Shown: positions 8,335 to 20,104 of the stretch, one piece after another | How positions within the stretch are numbered: position 1 is the first letter of the stretch | Layout: each line of letters opens with the position of its first letter | NCBI GenBank assembly: GCA_025677835.1 | Contig: JAIXMR010000009.1 | Span: 248,001-312,000 of the forward strand | DNA from: Sporodiniella umbellata | Taxonomy: Eukaryota; Mucoromycota; Mucoromycetes; Mucorales; Rhizopodaceae | Length of the DNA: 64,000 nt | Reading direction: 5' to 3' | Notes under the pieces: generated by a model | The model's database searches: none | Seen by the model: only the letters and a program-made list of their open reading frames with translations | Told to the model about the DNA's origin: nothing | Translations under genes and position numbers: made by a program

Positions 8335-9330
8335 ATGCTGAACAAGAATCGATGGAGTATTCGACAAGCCAACAGCCGACAGATTCAGCCGACGTTTGAT
8401 AAAGATTTCTTGGAGAAAACCAGAAACCATCAAAAGAAGGGATGGAAAGAAGCGCTGGTCAGCAAAGGACTGCCGAGTCTGGACGAATTGATGGCCCTCA
8501 GGACCTACAGTCCTTTTACGCAGACACAGTTCAATGACTTTCTTGAGCAGCGCGGCGCATCAGCCAATCTTCAGTTTTTGATCGCTCTGGACCGACACGA
8601 AACCCTTTGGCGAGCCTTTGTTCAGGGTCTCGATCGACACCAACGCCACCGTCTTTCAGGCTACCTGGGGTCCAACAAGACCCTACCTTTGCCTGGCTGG
8701 ACTCAGGCCGACCTGATGCAACATGCTACCGAACTATACCAGACCTATGGCCTTGCCTGCCATCTTACGCCAGCCCATCGACAGGCGCTTCATACCCTTC
8801 TTCAACACCAACGCCCTGAACCCATCGTGTTTGATTCGGCAAAAGAACATGTACTCAAAGTCCTAGAAAAGTTTTACTATCCACTCTTTGTTCACCGCAT
8901 GCTTCATCAAAACCTCGCCCGCTCTACCTGCCAACGCTTGTTTGCCCTCGCCACTCTCTTGCTCACCTTGGCCTTCTCCTTTGAAATCGCCTTTATCTTT
9001 CTCGCCAGTCAACAGAGTCGTTGGCTTCCTTGCCCTCTCTTTTTCTTTGGCTGGTCTTTTTTTTTGGCAAGTGTCGATCGTTTCAGTTGGTGGTCCGTGC
9101 CTTGGAATCAAAGGTAATCCACCTTTTTTTTCTTTCTCTCTCTCTCTCTCCCCTTTTCAACAACTCACCCTTCTCCTAGTCAAATGGACTCGGGTGTCTA
9201 TTGTCAAATACAGGATAAAACAGTCCAAAAGATTCATAGAAAAAAAGCTTGCTTTTCCTTTCTCGCTGTCTGTCTCTTGACTTTCATCACCACCCTCTCG
9301 ATGGCTTTTATACCTGCTCATCGTATTTAA
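8335..9330 (+). CDS. Rax1-like RGS-domain transmembrane protein
   Basis: A 309-residue protein from exons 8335-9113 and 9180-9330. The N-terminal 170 residues contain an RGS-like helical domain (SPFTQTQFNDFLEQRG, NLQFLIALDRHETLW). Three hydrophobic segments follow: around LFALATLLLTLAFSFEIAFI, PLFFFGWSFFLASVD and, after the intron, FLAVCLLTFITTLSMAF. RGS followed by a few membrane helices is the arrangement of fungal Rax1, a bud-site or polarity protein. The start at 8335 (MLNKNRW) was chosen over an in-frame upstream ATG that would translate a pyrimidine-rich leader. The intron carries a TC microsatellite at its 3' side. Confidence 0.72.
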
Positions 9331-9510
9331 TTCTAGATCAAAACTAAACTCTCTTTTCTATACCCCCCCTCTCTCTCTCTCTCCCTTCTCTAGTCTAGAT
9401 GTGCGTGTATATTTATTTCAAGTGTATGTATGGATGTGTCTTTTGCTTTTATATATCTATAGATATAGATATAGATATATAGATATATAGATATATATAC
9501 AAAGAGCCTT

Positions 9511-9541
<31 letters not shown>

Positions 9542-9837
9542 CTACAGTTTGTACTTTGGGATGCTTGATAGGGGATGACATGTATATACAGGTTTCGTCA
9601 TGATATAAATCCGTCTGTCATGATGAAAATAAGACAGGAAGGGTTCCAAGCATGGCGATGTAGGCGGGGAATCGAGAAGGACCATCGGGTCGTTATTTGT
9701 ATCTTTTGCACGACAAGAATCAGAACAATACAACTAGAGTAAACGGATGTTAGTAACAAAACATTTCTTTTGGATAGGCTATCTACACTTTCTTCAGTGC
9801 AATAACAGTCGCACATAATACACCATGAAAGATCCAT
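9542..9837 (-). CDS. Ecl1-like small zinc-binding protein (life-span regulatory factor family)
   Basis: An 80-residue protein split by a 53-nt intron (exons 9837-9787 and 9733-9542). The two halves join to MDLSWCIMCDCYCTEES then LYCSDSCRAKD, giving paired cysteines C-x2-C and C-x3-C. Fission yeast Ecl1 and its relatives have this same arrangement near the N-terminus: about 80 residues, small, and linked to chronological life span, sulfur starvation and zinc. The rest is Pro/Ser-rich with the segment LDSPPTSPCLEPFLS. Each exon alone looks like noise, which is why such genes are easily missed. The stop is followed by a long A tract (T run 9510-9540 on the plus strand). Confidence 0.75.
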
Positions 9838-9950
9838 CACAAAGTATTTTTTGTTTTTTTTTTTTAAAAAAAAAATAAATAAATAAATAAAGAAATAGAT
9901 TTGGTTATTTCTTTAAATAAGAGAAAGAAGGAAAAAAAAAAATATTATAG

Positions 9951-9959
9951 TTATTATTA

Positions 9960-10002
<43 letters not shown>
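9951..10002. repeat. (ATT)n microsatellite
   Basis: About 17 units of ATT with one G interruption, in the gene-poor region upstream of the Ecl1-like gene. Confidence 0.9.
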
Positions 10003-10957
10003 CTTACAGCTGAGGAGAAGAAGTAAAGGGGTGAGGTGGAATAAAAGAAAAGGAGTGAGTGAAAAAAAAAAAAATAAGGAATTATAATAAATACTCACAC
10101 TTTTTATAGCTCTTTCTTTCTCCTTTACAAGCAAAGGCTTATGTTCAAAAAGAAAGATAAATTTCTAATATCAAATGATTCATATTCGGTTCAACCTACG
10201 GCTTCAAACTCCAAATTTTTTTTTTTTTTTTTTTTTTTTTTACAGCTCTCCTTTTTACCAACCACCTCTTTTGGTTTCTTTGTTGTTTTACAAAGATTAA
10301 AAAACACTGGATAAATCCCAAACTACTATAGGGTCTTATATACATATTCGCTTTATGCAGCATCAAGTCATCTGTGTAATATGTCAGTGCACACTCACTA
10401 CATAGCATAGGAACTCCCTCTTTTTGTCTAGCAAAAACAACAACAGTCGGTCAAACACCCTTTTTCTTTTCGTTGAAAAAATGCCTTTTTTGTTATTGTT
10501 GTTGTTTGTTTGTTTATTTGTTTCTGCTGTTCAAAACGCTAGAGACTTTTCAACGTCACTGACTTTCAGCTAGTGCGTAAACGGAACCGCCGTCCGATCT
10601 TAACCGCTCCAAATCGTAAGCCAAAAAAAAAAAAAAAAAAAAAAAAAAAGAATAGAAAACAGAGATCCTTGGGAATTTTTTTTTTTTTTTTGTTAATAAT
10701 AAAAGGTTGATTAACCAGATCAAATGGGATGATAAACAAACGCGTATTTTTTTTTTTCTTGGAAAAACAAAAGGAATATGCGCTTGTGTTTATATTCTTA
10801 GGTTTTGGAGAAGCGCAATGTTTCTTATTAACGTGCAACTACAAAACTATAATTTTCTTTTTTAGAGTTAAAAAAAAAAAAAAACAGGGGGAGGGGTAGA
10901 AACGTTTGATTTCCTATAAATCGCGTCTTGCAATTTTCGATGCAAAGCTTTATTCCC

Positions 10958-10986
10958 TTTTTTTTTTTTTTAAAAAAAAAAAAAAA
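10958..10986. repeat. Perfect T14A15 palindrome
   Basis: T14 directly followed by A15, a self-complementary block able to fold as a hairpin. One of at least six T(n)A(n) blocks in this window. Confidence 0.9.
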
Positions 10987-11465
10987 CACTTGTCTTTTCC
11001 AAACAGAATTTTATTCTTGTTTATTGTTATTAAAAAAAACAATTCAAAACGGTTAAATTGAAAATAATGACACTCAGATGATGAGCTCGAAAATAAAAAG
11101 AAACCTCTCGCACTATAATCATTCTCGCCATTTGAAAAAAAAAACTTTGGTTTATTTGTTTATCCTCTCGTTTGTTTTAAAACAAACTGTCAGTTCAAGA
11201 TGACTTACTTTTATTCAAGTGTTTCCCAAGTACTCTTCTTTTTCTAAAAAAAAAAAAAAAAATAACAGCAATTCATATACTCTATCTTCAGTGAAAGCCA
11301 CAGTGTTATGCTGCTTGATCTGACCATTTCTTCAAAAGAAAAGGCCATGAGCAGAGTGATTTTATGACGTACAGAAACTTGACTTTTTACTGCTGCTGTC
11401 ATTCGCCAACATTCTTTTTAAATTAGCGTTGGTCTTCAAAAGATACTTATTTTATCAGTGGAAGC

Positions 11466-11500
<35 letters not shown>

Positions 11501-12623
11501 AAAGGGGGTATTTGTCTATCGATGAAGACTATTTTAGTATCGAAACCAACCATCTGTCACCCTTTTTACCGCTTAAACGTGTTGCACGGTTCTAGGCCAT
11601 GGTTAAGAAGAACACTACCTACTACTTATTGGTAATACATACAAGTACTCACTTTTGACGCCTTTCTATTTCAGGCCCATTCGATTCCAAACCCTCCCTT
11701 TGAGTAGCTATTTCCCAGGTAACCTGCTACGTCGTAAGAAACAAAAAAAACGGATGGCTCTATTCACTCCAAAGCAGGCTATGAACCGGCTTCTTGGACC
11801 ACTAATTTCATTTTCTGTAGCCGACTCTTTTTTTTTTTTTTTTTTTTTTTTTTCGTAGCCGACACTATTCATTACCCAGACTGTACGAGTTGATGATGGG
11901 TACCAATGATCAAATTGAGTATAAATAACGAAACAAGAAGCTTTTTTTTTTGAATTTCCCTTTAGTTTGGTTATAAAAACAGCAAATCTCGTTTTTGTGC
12001 CTTTCTATATACTAAACTTACGACAGAAAAAGAGAGCATTGAAAAAAAAAAAGCTTATATCCTAATAACATTTTAGTTTCATCTTTATTGGCCCTGTTTT
12101 ATAAAACGTTGGTCAAGCTTTGTATTGTTTGTAGAAAGGGTTGGCTTATACACACAAGGAGATAGTCAGAAGTCATGCATAGGGTTTTCAATCTGTATTG
12201 CAAATTTAATTGTATAGCTCAGGCCCTCAAAATGAAGCTAAAAAAAACATAAAAATAAAAAAAAGAGCTACTCTTTTTTTTTATATATATTTGCCTTTGC
12301 TTGAATAGCATTTATGGATTCGCGTGTGTTTATTTCCAAAACAAAAAATCAAAACGGCTTTCTTTGATCAAGTATACTGAAAGGCTAGCAGAACAACTAG
12401 CATGCTGATACGTATAAAAAGAACTTGCCTCAGAAACAAAAACTAAGCAGGCGTGTTTTTTCTCTTATCGTTTTCATTTTGTCTGTTCTTTTTCTTTTCT
12501 AATAAGACTAACGCGTATTAAAAACGAGTTGACACACGAATGTAGGTTCCACAAAGAGGGTACCAAATAGGTGGCTCAATAAGACCACATAAAACTTGAC
12601 AGCTTATTTATCTATTTGTTTAC

Positions 12624-12647
12624 TTTTTTTTTTTTTAAAAAAAAAAA
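12624..12647. repeat. Perfect T13A11 palindrome
   Basis: T13 followed directly by A11, about 300 bp upstream of methyltransferase A. Confidence 0.9.
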
Positions 12648-12673
12648 CAATGCATCATTTCTTGTTACTTTTT

Positions 12674-12709
12674 GCGATTATAAATTCGACATGGTGTCGT
12701 TTTAATCGC
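12674..12709. repeat. Imperfect inverted repeat upstream of methyltransferase A
   Basis: GCGATTA at 12674-12680 pairs with TAATCGC at 12703-12709. Inside it CGAC (12687-12690) pairs with GTCG (12696-12699) around a 5-nt loop. The 36-nt dyad lies 230 bp before the start codon and could be a protein-binding dyad. Confidence 0.5.
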
Positions 12710-12941
12710 GTACCGCTTTTATTATTATTATTATTATTGTTCTGATTAATTCAATAGTTCGTTTCTTTTGATGATAAAAATAAATACAAAAGAACAGAAC
12801 ACTATTTTAAAGTTTGAGTTGTGTTACGATGCACGTTGTATTTTTTTTTTTTTTTTTTTTTTTGAATCAGCTTTTTCTTAATTAACAAGATAGCCCCGCT
12901 GTTTCTTTTTTCTATACACTTTTTTTTTCTGTATATAAATA

Positions 12942-14253
12942 ATGGGAAATAAATTGAGTCGAAGAAGATCGGTAGATATCATGGTGAAAGAAAGTTTCAG
13001 TTCTGGTGATTTATTGACACAAGAGGTCTTATCAGAGATTGCGTCAAAGACAACCTTTAAAGACTCTATCATTGAATCAAAAAGAGAGTTCCATGACAAT
13101 GAATCATCTACCTATTGGCTACCAAAGGACGATGAAGAGCAGCAGAGATTGACGGGTGTAAGTGCTCTTTTCATTCAGTTACCAGAAATATCTAAACTCT
13201 TTTTATTTTTTTTGTATATTTTAGCAACACTTTGCGATCAAAGAACTTTATGAAGGGTAAGCTCAAGGAAAGTTTAAGCACCCTTTACTTATTGTTACTG
13301 TTATAGAAATTTGCTATCAAGTATCAAAGAGGCTTTGGACTTTACCCAGAAACCAAAGATTCTTGATGTAGGATGCGGCTCGGGCATCTGGCTGATGGTA
13401 TGTATATAGAGATAAAGAGTAACCGAGTTTCTAACATTTTAAATGGAAAAACAGGACATGTACACAGACCACCCAAATGCCGATTACCATGGTTGTGATA
13501 TTGTAGACGCTGTCAACAAGAACGTCAAAATCAATCAGTTTAAATTTGCTAGCGGAAGCATCACCCAAGGACTTCCTTATCCAGATAATACCTTTGATTG
13601 CTGTCATATGCGATTGTTTGTTCTTGCTTTACAAATAGAAGAGTGGCCATTGGCTATTAATGAAATCATACGCGTCACTAAGCCAGGAGGATATATCATG
13701 ATTAATGAAGGAAATTTGAAGGTAAACAGAGGTAATACAGCCTAATCTTAACGATAAATCATAGCTTCCTCCTAAAGAATGTAGAGCTTATTACGAACTC
13801 CTCTCTGCCAGTAAACGATTGAAAAAAAAAAAAAAAAAAAAAAAAAAGAGGCAGAAAAATAAACTCTTGTTTAATAGTACATGCTGTTTGTGATAAGAGA
13901 TCACAAAATCCCTGTATTGCCTTAGAATTAGAAAAGTTAATAGCAGAGAATAAGGGAGCCGAACTCGTTCAAAGCGACTATCGTATTAGTAAATTAAGTA
14001 AGTACACTAAGCAAATAAATAAAACTCTTGTAGCCAACTCTTTGTTATCCTCATAGACGCACAAACATGTACATCAAAAAAGTTTGTTTGGGATTGGTGT
14101 GAGTTGGCTAAAGGCGTATTAGCAACCATTGGCCCTATGTTGGGTTATCACACTCAAGAAGAGCAGAAAGAATTCATTCGCCGACTTCGTCAGTGTCTTT
14201 CTACTGATGACTGTACTTTAGAATTCAATGCCATCTCTGCTAGAAAACTATAA
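12942..14253 (+). CDS. Class I SAM-dependent methyltransferase with N-myristoylation signal (paralogue A)
   Basis: A 322-residue protein from seven exons (12942-13157, 13225-13256, 13307-13397, 13455-13721, 13765-13810, 13878-13997, 14057-14253), all phases consistent. It starts MGNKLSRRRS, a good N-myristoylation sequence (Gly2, Ser6, basic cluster). The domain follows with QHFAIKELYEG, motif I ILDVGCGSGIWLM, the acidic end of strand 2 in YHGCDI, motif around LPYPDNTFDCCHMRL, and post-motif VTKPGGYIMINEG. This is a Methyltransf_25-like Rossmann fold. The substrate is unknown. Paralogue B at 26842-28232 shares the leader and intron positions (the 32-nt and 267-nt exons are the same length). 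Intron 5 is mainly a 27-base A run. Confidence 0.88.
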
Positions 14254-15557
14254 GAAAGTAGAAAAAAACACACACACACACACACACGCACACCTACATA
14301 CATATATATGCTCAGTAATGTACCCATTCTCTATATACACACTGTTCCTTTTTTTTAAAAAAAAAAAAACTAGAACTGTCTACAATCCTATTTCCATAAA
14401 CCAAAAAAAAAAAAAAAGTCCTTTTTATTATGCCCCACTCCTCGCTTTTTTAGACTGACATCCTTTTTGACAAGTACTCAAAATATAGCAAAGCATATTG
14501 GAGTCCGGATACCTTTATTCGGAAAAATCGTTTAGGCCTTTTTTTTTTTTTAGAGCCCTCACACACAGACACTTGCAATGTGTACAACGAATGCCACTAT
14601 CTTATTTGCTTGTATTTGTTTTTTACTACTTTTTCTTAACCAAAAAAAAAAAAAAATGTATATAGAAAGGTCAAATAAAAACACGTTGTAGTTACAGTCA
14701 CATTTTCTAAAAGTCAGCCAACACACTCAAAAGAAGTTTTGCTAGTGTAAGCAAGCTTTTATAGAATTGATTTATAAGCGTTTCTTGAGGGTAATTTCGT
14801 CTGATGCCAGCTTTTTTTAAAGTGGACTGGAATAAAAATAGCAAATAATAAAAAAGAGGCGGAGGCTAAATAGAGTGATGTAGAGTTTACGGAGAAAAAA
14901 AAATAGCTTTACAATACAAAAAAAAAAAAAACCAATACGAGCTATTACAAGGTTTTTTTTACTGCAGGAAAGCAAAAAAAAAAAGGGTTTAGGGACAAAA
15001 ACAGTCAAGAGGCAGTGCCGAAACAAAGTGTTCTTGATAGTGCCAATAGCTCTTTTGAACCGACTTTTAGTATCGCTATGGTCGAACAGAGTAGACTTTT
15101 TAATAAAAAAAAAATTTGACAATCCAAAATATTTACTGAATTTTCATTGTGTCTGTGAATAGGGCTCAGTCTAGTATAGGCTTAGTTCCATTCTTGTACG
15201 GTAAGCGTTAAGATCGAACAAATGCTTTACATTTGCTGATTTTGAGTTTCAAAAAAACAAAAAAAAAAATTCTCTTTGTATTTTAGATATAGACTTCAAA
15301 GGCATGAGCAAACCACGGGTATACCCAACCTATTTAGATTTATCAAAAGTGAATTGAAAACCAACCAGAACCTTCTCTTTCCTTTTGTCTAAAAGCTTTG
15401 TGGGGTTGGCTTATTAATCAAGCAAATTTGGATTTATAAGATTAAATACGGACTAGGTGACACAAAGCGTTTTCAAACAATGCAACTCAAGCCTATTTAA
15501 ACCTTTCCGGACAATGTAATTTTTATATTATTATCACTTTTTCTCTTTTAAACAACT
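14254..15557. other. 1.3 kb intergenic region
   Basis: Holds a CA microsatellite (14269-14291), a T8A13 block (14349-14369), A runs (14402-14416, 14642-14655) and the promoter of the reductase gene. No coding signal is recognised. Confidence 0.6.
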
Positions 15558-16658
15558 ATGGTTGCCCAAACTAAAAACACTCAGATTATCTTTTCCAAAA
15601 TCCCCACCACCTATCCTGCTATCGGTGAACATATGACAATTGAAGAGTCAGAAATCGACCTTGAGGCCAACATTCCCCAAGGCAGTGTCCTGCTTAAGAC
15701 TTTGTGTCTGTCTGTCGATCCCTACATGCGTGGACGTATGCGTGAAGCCAGCAAAAAATCCTACTCGCCTGCCTTTCCTTTGGGCCAGCCCATGAACGGT
15801 CACGTGATGGCTGAAGTGATCAAAACAGCCAACGACAAGTTCAAGCAGGGCGATCTTGTTTACGGTATGTCTTCTTTTGCTGATTACGCTTTGATCCCCG
15901 AGGCATACACTTCTTTTTTGGAGGTCCGTAATGAAGCCAAGTCGTCTGGTATTCCTCTTACCAACTATGTCGGTATTCTCGGGATGCCTGGTATGACAGC
16001 TTATGTCGGGTAAGTTTTTTCTGCCACTCTTGTATTTTTTTTTTCTTACCTTTTTATGTCTAGTTTGATCAAATATGGTAAGCCCAAGAAGGGAGAGACG
16101 TTGTATGTCTCTGCTGCTTCTGGCGCTGTTGGACAATTGGTAGGCCAAATCGGAAAGATTCTCGGCATGTACGTCGTTGGCTCTGCTGGTTCTGATGAAA
16201 AGGTAGCCTACTTGAAAGAAATCGGTTTCGACGCCGCCTTCAACTACAAGACTCAAGATTCTGCTGTGGCTCTCCCTGAACTTTGCCCCAAGGGTATTGA
16301 TGTCTACTTTGAAAACGTAGGTGGAAAGATGCTTGAGGACGTGATTAACAACGCCAACACCTTTGCCAGAATCGTCTGTTGTGGTATGATTTCTCAATAC
16401 AACTTGGAAAAGCCCGAGCCTGTTCATAACTTGGTTCAAATCGTTGCCAAGAGTCTCGAAATGCGCGGTTTCATTGTCTCTAACAGTATGGAAATGCAAG
16501 ACGAATTCAGAAAGGAGGTTACGGCCTGGATCCAAAACGGTCAAATCAAATACCGTGAATCGATTGCTGAGGGTATCGAACAGGCTCCTCAAGCTTTGGT
16601 CGATGTGTTGAAGGGAAAGAACTTTGGTAAACAAGTTGTCAAGGTTGCTAAATTGTAA
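15558..16658 (+). CDS. NADP-dependent alkenal/one oxidoreductase (zinc-free MDR family)
   Basis: A 348-residue medium-chain dehydrogenase/reductase from exons 15558-16009 and 16064-16658. Characteristic pieces are LSVDPYMRGRM in the N-terminal substrate domain, LGMPGMTAYVGL before the cofactor domain, the nucleotide-binding AASGAVGQLVGQIGK, GIDVYFENVGG, and the C-terminal GKNFGKQVVKV. The catalytic zinc ligands of alcohol dehydrogenases are missing. This matches the leukotriene B4 12-hydroxydehydrogenase/prostaglandin reductase and plant alkenal double-bond reductase group. Members reduce the C=C bond of alpha,beta-unsaturated carbonyls with NADPH and serve in detoxification of lipid-peroxidation aldehydes. 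Codon use is richer in C/G at third positions than in neighbours, which suggests good expression. A long antisense open frame is only a shadow. Confidence 0.92.
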
Positions 16659-17539
16659 ATAAAAATATATATCAATCCATTTATAAAAATAAACATTCCC
16701 CCTCTCAAATATAAAAATACAACATTCATTTTAAGGGGCAAGCTTCAGGGAGACATAAGAGGAGGTTATTTTAAGCTTTTTGGTAGATTATCTTTTCAAA
16801 TGAGGGGAAACACTTACCTTTATTTGTTTTCAAATAATCAAAATGTGGTATGCTGGGTATACTCATCGTGGCTGAAGGTCTCTCCGATGAGGGTTAATTT
16901 ATCTAAACTATTAAAGTCGCGTGTCTTTTTGCTGCTTTTAAACATACACAAAGCAAAAAGAGATACAGGAGAACAACGTCTGGAAACAAAGACAAAAAGA
17001 TACTCTGTTTTTTCTAACAGCTCCTTTAAGATGGTTTTTCCTTAGCATGTCTTTTTTTTTTTTTTGTTTCCGATAAAGTCAACCAGAAAAAGGCTGCGAT
17101 ATTTGCTTTAATTATTAATAACAATAACAATGTCTATACTTTAAGATAGAACACATATACATGCAGGGAAAAGATGGTCGTAAAGTATTAAATAGCATAA
17201 AATGATTTGCTTTTCTCTGTGCCACCTCGCTCCAACTGTACCCTCTTTTTATGTCAAGTGAAAAATTACCAAATGCCGCTTGAAAACAGACCTGTTCACA
17301 GATAAAGTGGTTTAGTATTGTGTTGATACAACTTGATTTTTATAACGAGCTTTATACATGTATTTCGTCTCTATTGTTTTTGTTTTGTTTTGCTGTTGCT
17401 ACAGTCATTTTCTCCCTTTGGTTTGTAATAACCCCTTTGATACACGCGTGATATTTGCTTTCCGACTATAAAACGCTTTTATAGAAACTGCCCTTTTTTT
17501 TTTCCTTTCTTTTTCTTTTTTTACTTTTATTGATATATT
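16659..17539. other. 0.9 kb intergenic region
   Basis: AT-rich, with a pyrimidine-rich leader before the next gene (17490-17535). No gene is seen. Confidence 0.6.
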
Positions 17540-18876
17540 ATGGAACAGCACTTACTCAGTGGTAACGTTCATGGTTGGTTAATGAACGTTCCCAACTACC
17601 ACCGACAACAAAAAGTTTCTACAGATAGTCAAGAAACAAAGTAAGCCTTTCAAGCGTAACAGTAGCATGTTAACAACGTTTGAAGACAGGCCAAAAGGCC
17701 CACGTCCGTAGCTTCTGTAGCCTCAGACGATAGCGTCAACCTAGATGAGCTTATCAGTGTCAACTTTACTACCAGTATGGAGGAAGAGTTGGATCTAAGT
17801 GATTTGTCTTTATTAGACTTGGATGACTCTAAAGAAAGTTTTTGGAAAGTAGAAACTGTATGTATAGTGGCATGGATAGTCTTGATGGCTAGAGTTACTC
17901 TTTTTTTTTTTTTTTTTTTTTTTGAATTTGCTAAACGGAGAATTTATAAACTAGGTTTACATACCTTCTCATGCTAATTTCAATAAGAAGCCTAGCTATT
18001 ATACTCAACCGAAAAACAGTAATGATTCGTTTCAAAAGGTAGCAAAAGAAAAAAAAAAGGGGGGGTATTAGGAGTGTGAAATAATGTACTTGTACTAAAC
18101 ATGCCATGCATATGTTTGTCATAGAAGAACACAAAGGCTTTGGATAAACCATGCCCCACGTTATATGAATATGGTAAAGCTTTTGAAGTTTTCAAATAGG
18201 CTTTTTGCTGTTATTCTAATTTCTTTCTAAATAATATAAACGGCAAACAGATACATTGAGCCATTCGTCATCCTTTGGTCTTCCAATGCTCTCGCCCAAA
18301 TCATCTGCTCTGTTTCATAATAGAAGATCTGGAAGTATGAGCAGTGAGGTCAGCATGAATTCTCAGTCAAGTGTTTCGCAGCATCGTTCTATTTGGCCTA
18401 CCAAATCAACCTCCACTTCGTCTTTTGGTAGTCAGTCCACAGCCGCGTCTGCACGATCTCGTTCAACACTCCCCATTGCTAATCCCATCAATCACCGTAG
18501 CAGTAAGCCATTGTCTTCAAGCATATCCGAAAACACAGTACAGCCTTCCCCTTCTATCAGCCACTTTTCTAGAAGAGCAACGCATATACCTACTCCTTCT
18601 ACTACCTATAAACCCAATACCAGGTTGTCCGTTTTACCACAGAGTACCAAATCGTCTAGCCCTCACCGACCTAACAACCTAAAATCCAAAAAAGCCAGTC
18701 ATATTCCTACCCCACCCCCTTTACAGAGAAGTGCTACCTCGATGGGACTCGCTGCAAAAAGAACCTCTGGGATGTTTGAATCTAAAACAAATCCGCAGTT
18801 TCCTAAAAAGACTTTAAAAATGAGTTCCTCAATGAGCACAAGGTCACTTTACTCACGAAAACATTCTCTTCAATAG
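17540..18876 (+). CDS. Ser-rich basic protein with SxIP-type (EB1-binding) motifs
   Basis: A 343-residue protein from exons 17540-17640, 17686-17857, 17955-18038, 18125-18173 and 18251-18876; every junction keeps frame. The N-terminal third has an acidic helix-like segment (MEEELDLSDLSLLDLDD). The C-terminal 210 residues are Ser/Pro/Arg/Lys-rich and disordered. Two copies of a short motif stand out there: RRATHIPTPST and KKASHIPTPPPLQR. Ser/Thr-x-Ile-Pro in a basic Ser/Pro setting is the known binding motif for EB1-type microtubule plus-end proteins. No globular domain is recognised. The best inference is a microtubule-tip-associated protein, but this rests on short motifs only. Confidence 0.7.
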
Positions 18877-20104
18877 GGGGGTTTCTCTAAGCATTCTTTC
18901 TATTTATTCTGTAAACACATAAGCATTCACCCTCTTTTCCTTTAGAAAAAAAAAAGTATTTGAATAAAACCAATAAACAGTATGCATCTATCCACCTTCG
19001 TTGCTGTCTTTTCTCAATCCATCAAGGAAGCTATAGTGGGCTTTTCTCCTTTTTTGTGACTAAAAAAAAAAGTGACCTTTTGCTTTAAACATTACCAATA
19101 AGCAGACGCTCGGTGTTTTTTTTTTTTTAAAAAAAAAGGATCGACACAGCTGAATGTTTCAGATAACCTGGTCATACAACTGGGCGGCTGTAGAAGGGGT
19201 CTGGTGTCAACGTTAGCCTAAAAAGCTGTAACACTGCACAGGTGTATTGTAACTTTGAGCTTCTTTCGACTAGGTTTTTTATTTGCAGAGACGATGTTTG
19301 TTATTATTAGAAAATAAAATGAAACGAATTTAAACTTTTCCTATCTATTAGCCAATAAAAGAAAAAAAAAAGCTCCTAATCATCCTTTCCACATCATGTT
19401 TCAAAAATAGCAGAGGCACCTTTTTTTTTTTTTGCTTGGCACAGAGTTAAAGCGATCTTTGCTCTAAAAATAGACCGGGTAACCAAAAAAAGAAAAATTA
19501 TCCTCAAATAAATAAAAATAAAAGGGAAAATAAAAACATGTACAAAAGGCGCCATTTCCAGGACCTCGGTCGCTGAACAAAAAACGTTTTTTTTTTCTGT
19601 ATAGTCACCAATAAGTGATCATTTTAGGACTATCAACCAATAGAATATTAAAAAACGAGCTGTAGTTCATCCCCTTGTTTTCGTTATAAAGTTTCCTTAA
19701 AATCAATGTGAATCTGGGAACAGTTTCATTGAATATATGTGACGCCGGTATAGTCGCTACGTGTTGAGCATTCCACACACTGTACCAGTCCAATTCCTAT
19801 TGCCTTTGGATCTACAGTTTCTTGTTCAGAATTCTTGATATATATCCTACTTTTAATTGCTCAGGTTTTCCCGAAAAGCCGCAACCAAGCATTTCTTTTG
19901 CGCGGGTATTTCCAGATAGCAAGAAAGGAAAATACAAAAGACTGCTATAGCTTTAGAAACTTTTTAGTTTCACCTACAGAACTCTTCGAAAAGTCACATT
20001 TGCAGGAGCGAAATGGAAGGGAATTGAAAATGGATCGCCAGAACTTGGCGCAAGCTAGAATACACTGTTTTTTTTTTTTTTAATCATACAAAATAGCGTC
20101 AAAA
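18877..20104. other. 1.2 kb intergenic region
   Basis: Includes a T13A9 block (19116-19137) and several short A/T runs. Short open frames at 19605-19793 (-) and 19835-20083 (+) show no family motif. They flank a transposase relic and may be decayed parts of the same element. Confidence 0.5.

Larger units (their letters stand above)
9838..12941. other. 3.1 kb gene-poor region
   Basis: Contains an ATT microsatellite (about 9951-10002), T/A palindromes (9854-9875, 10958-10986, 12624-12647), T runs (10217-10241, 11468-11496, 11827-11853, 12841-12863) and A runs (10622-10649). A segment at 11690-11820 has a short moderately balanced open frame but no recognisable motif. Nothing else can be supported as a gene. 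Confidence 0.6.

Noticed and set aside
9913..10134. Poly-Ile/Leu open frames over homopolymers and ATT repeats
   Set aside because: They are purely repeat-encoded, with no start context. The same applies to the many Lys/Phe-block frames throughout the window.
10560..10620. Relatively GC-rich patch, considered as tRNA or snoRNA
   Set aside because: No A/B boxes, cloverleaf or C/D boxes could be built.
15648..16634. 328-codon open frame antisense to the MDR reductase gene
   Set aside because: It is a shadow of the C/G-rich third positions of the reductase; it has no motif and would need to cross the reductase intron.
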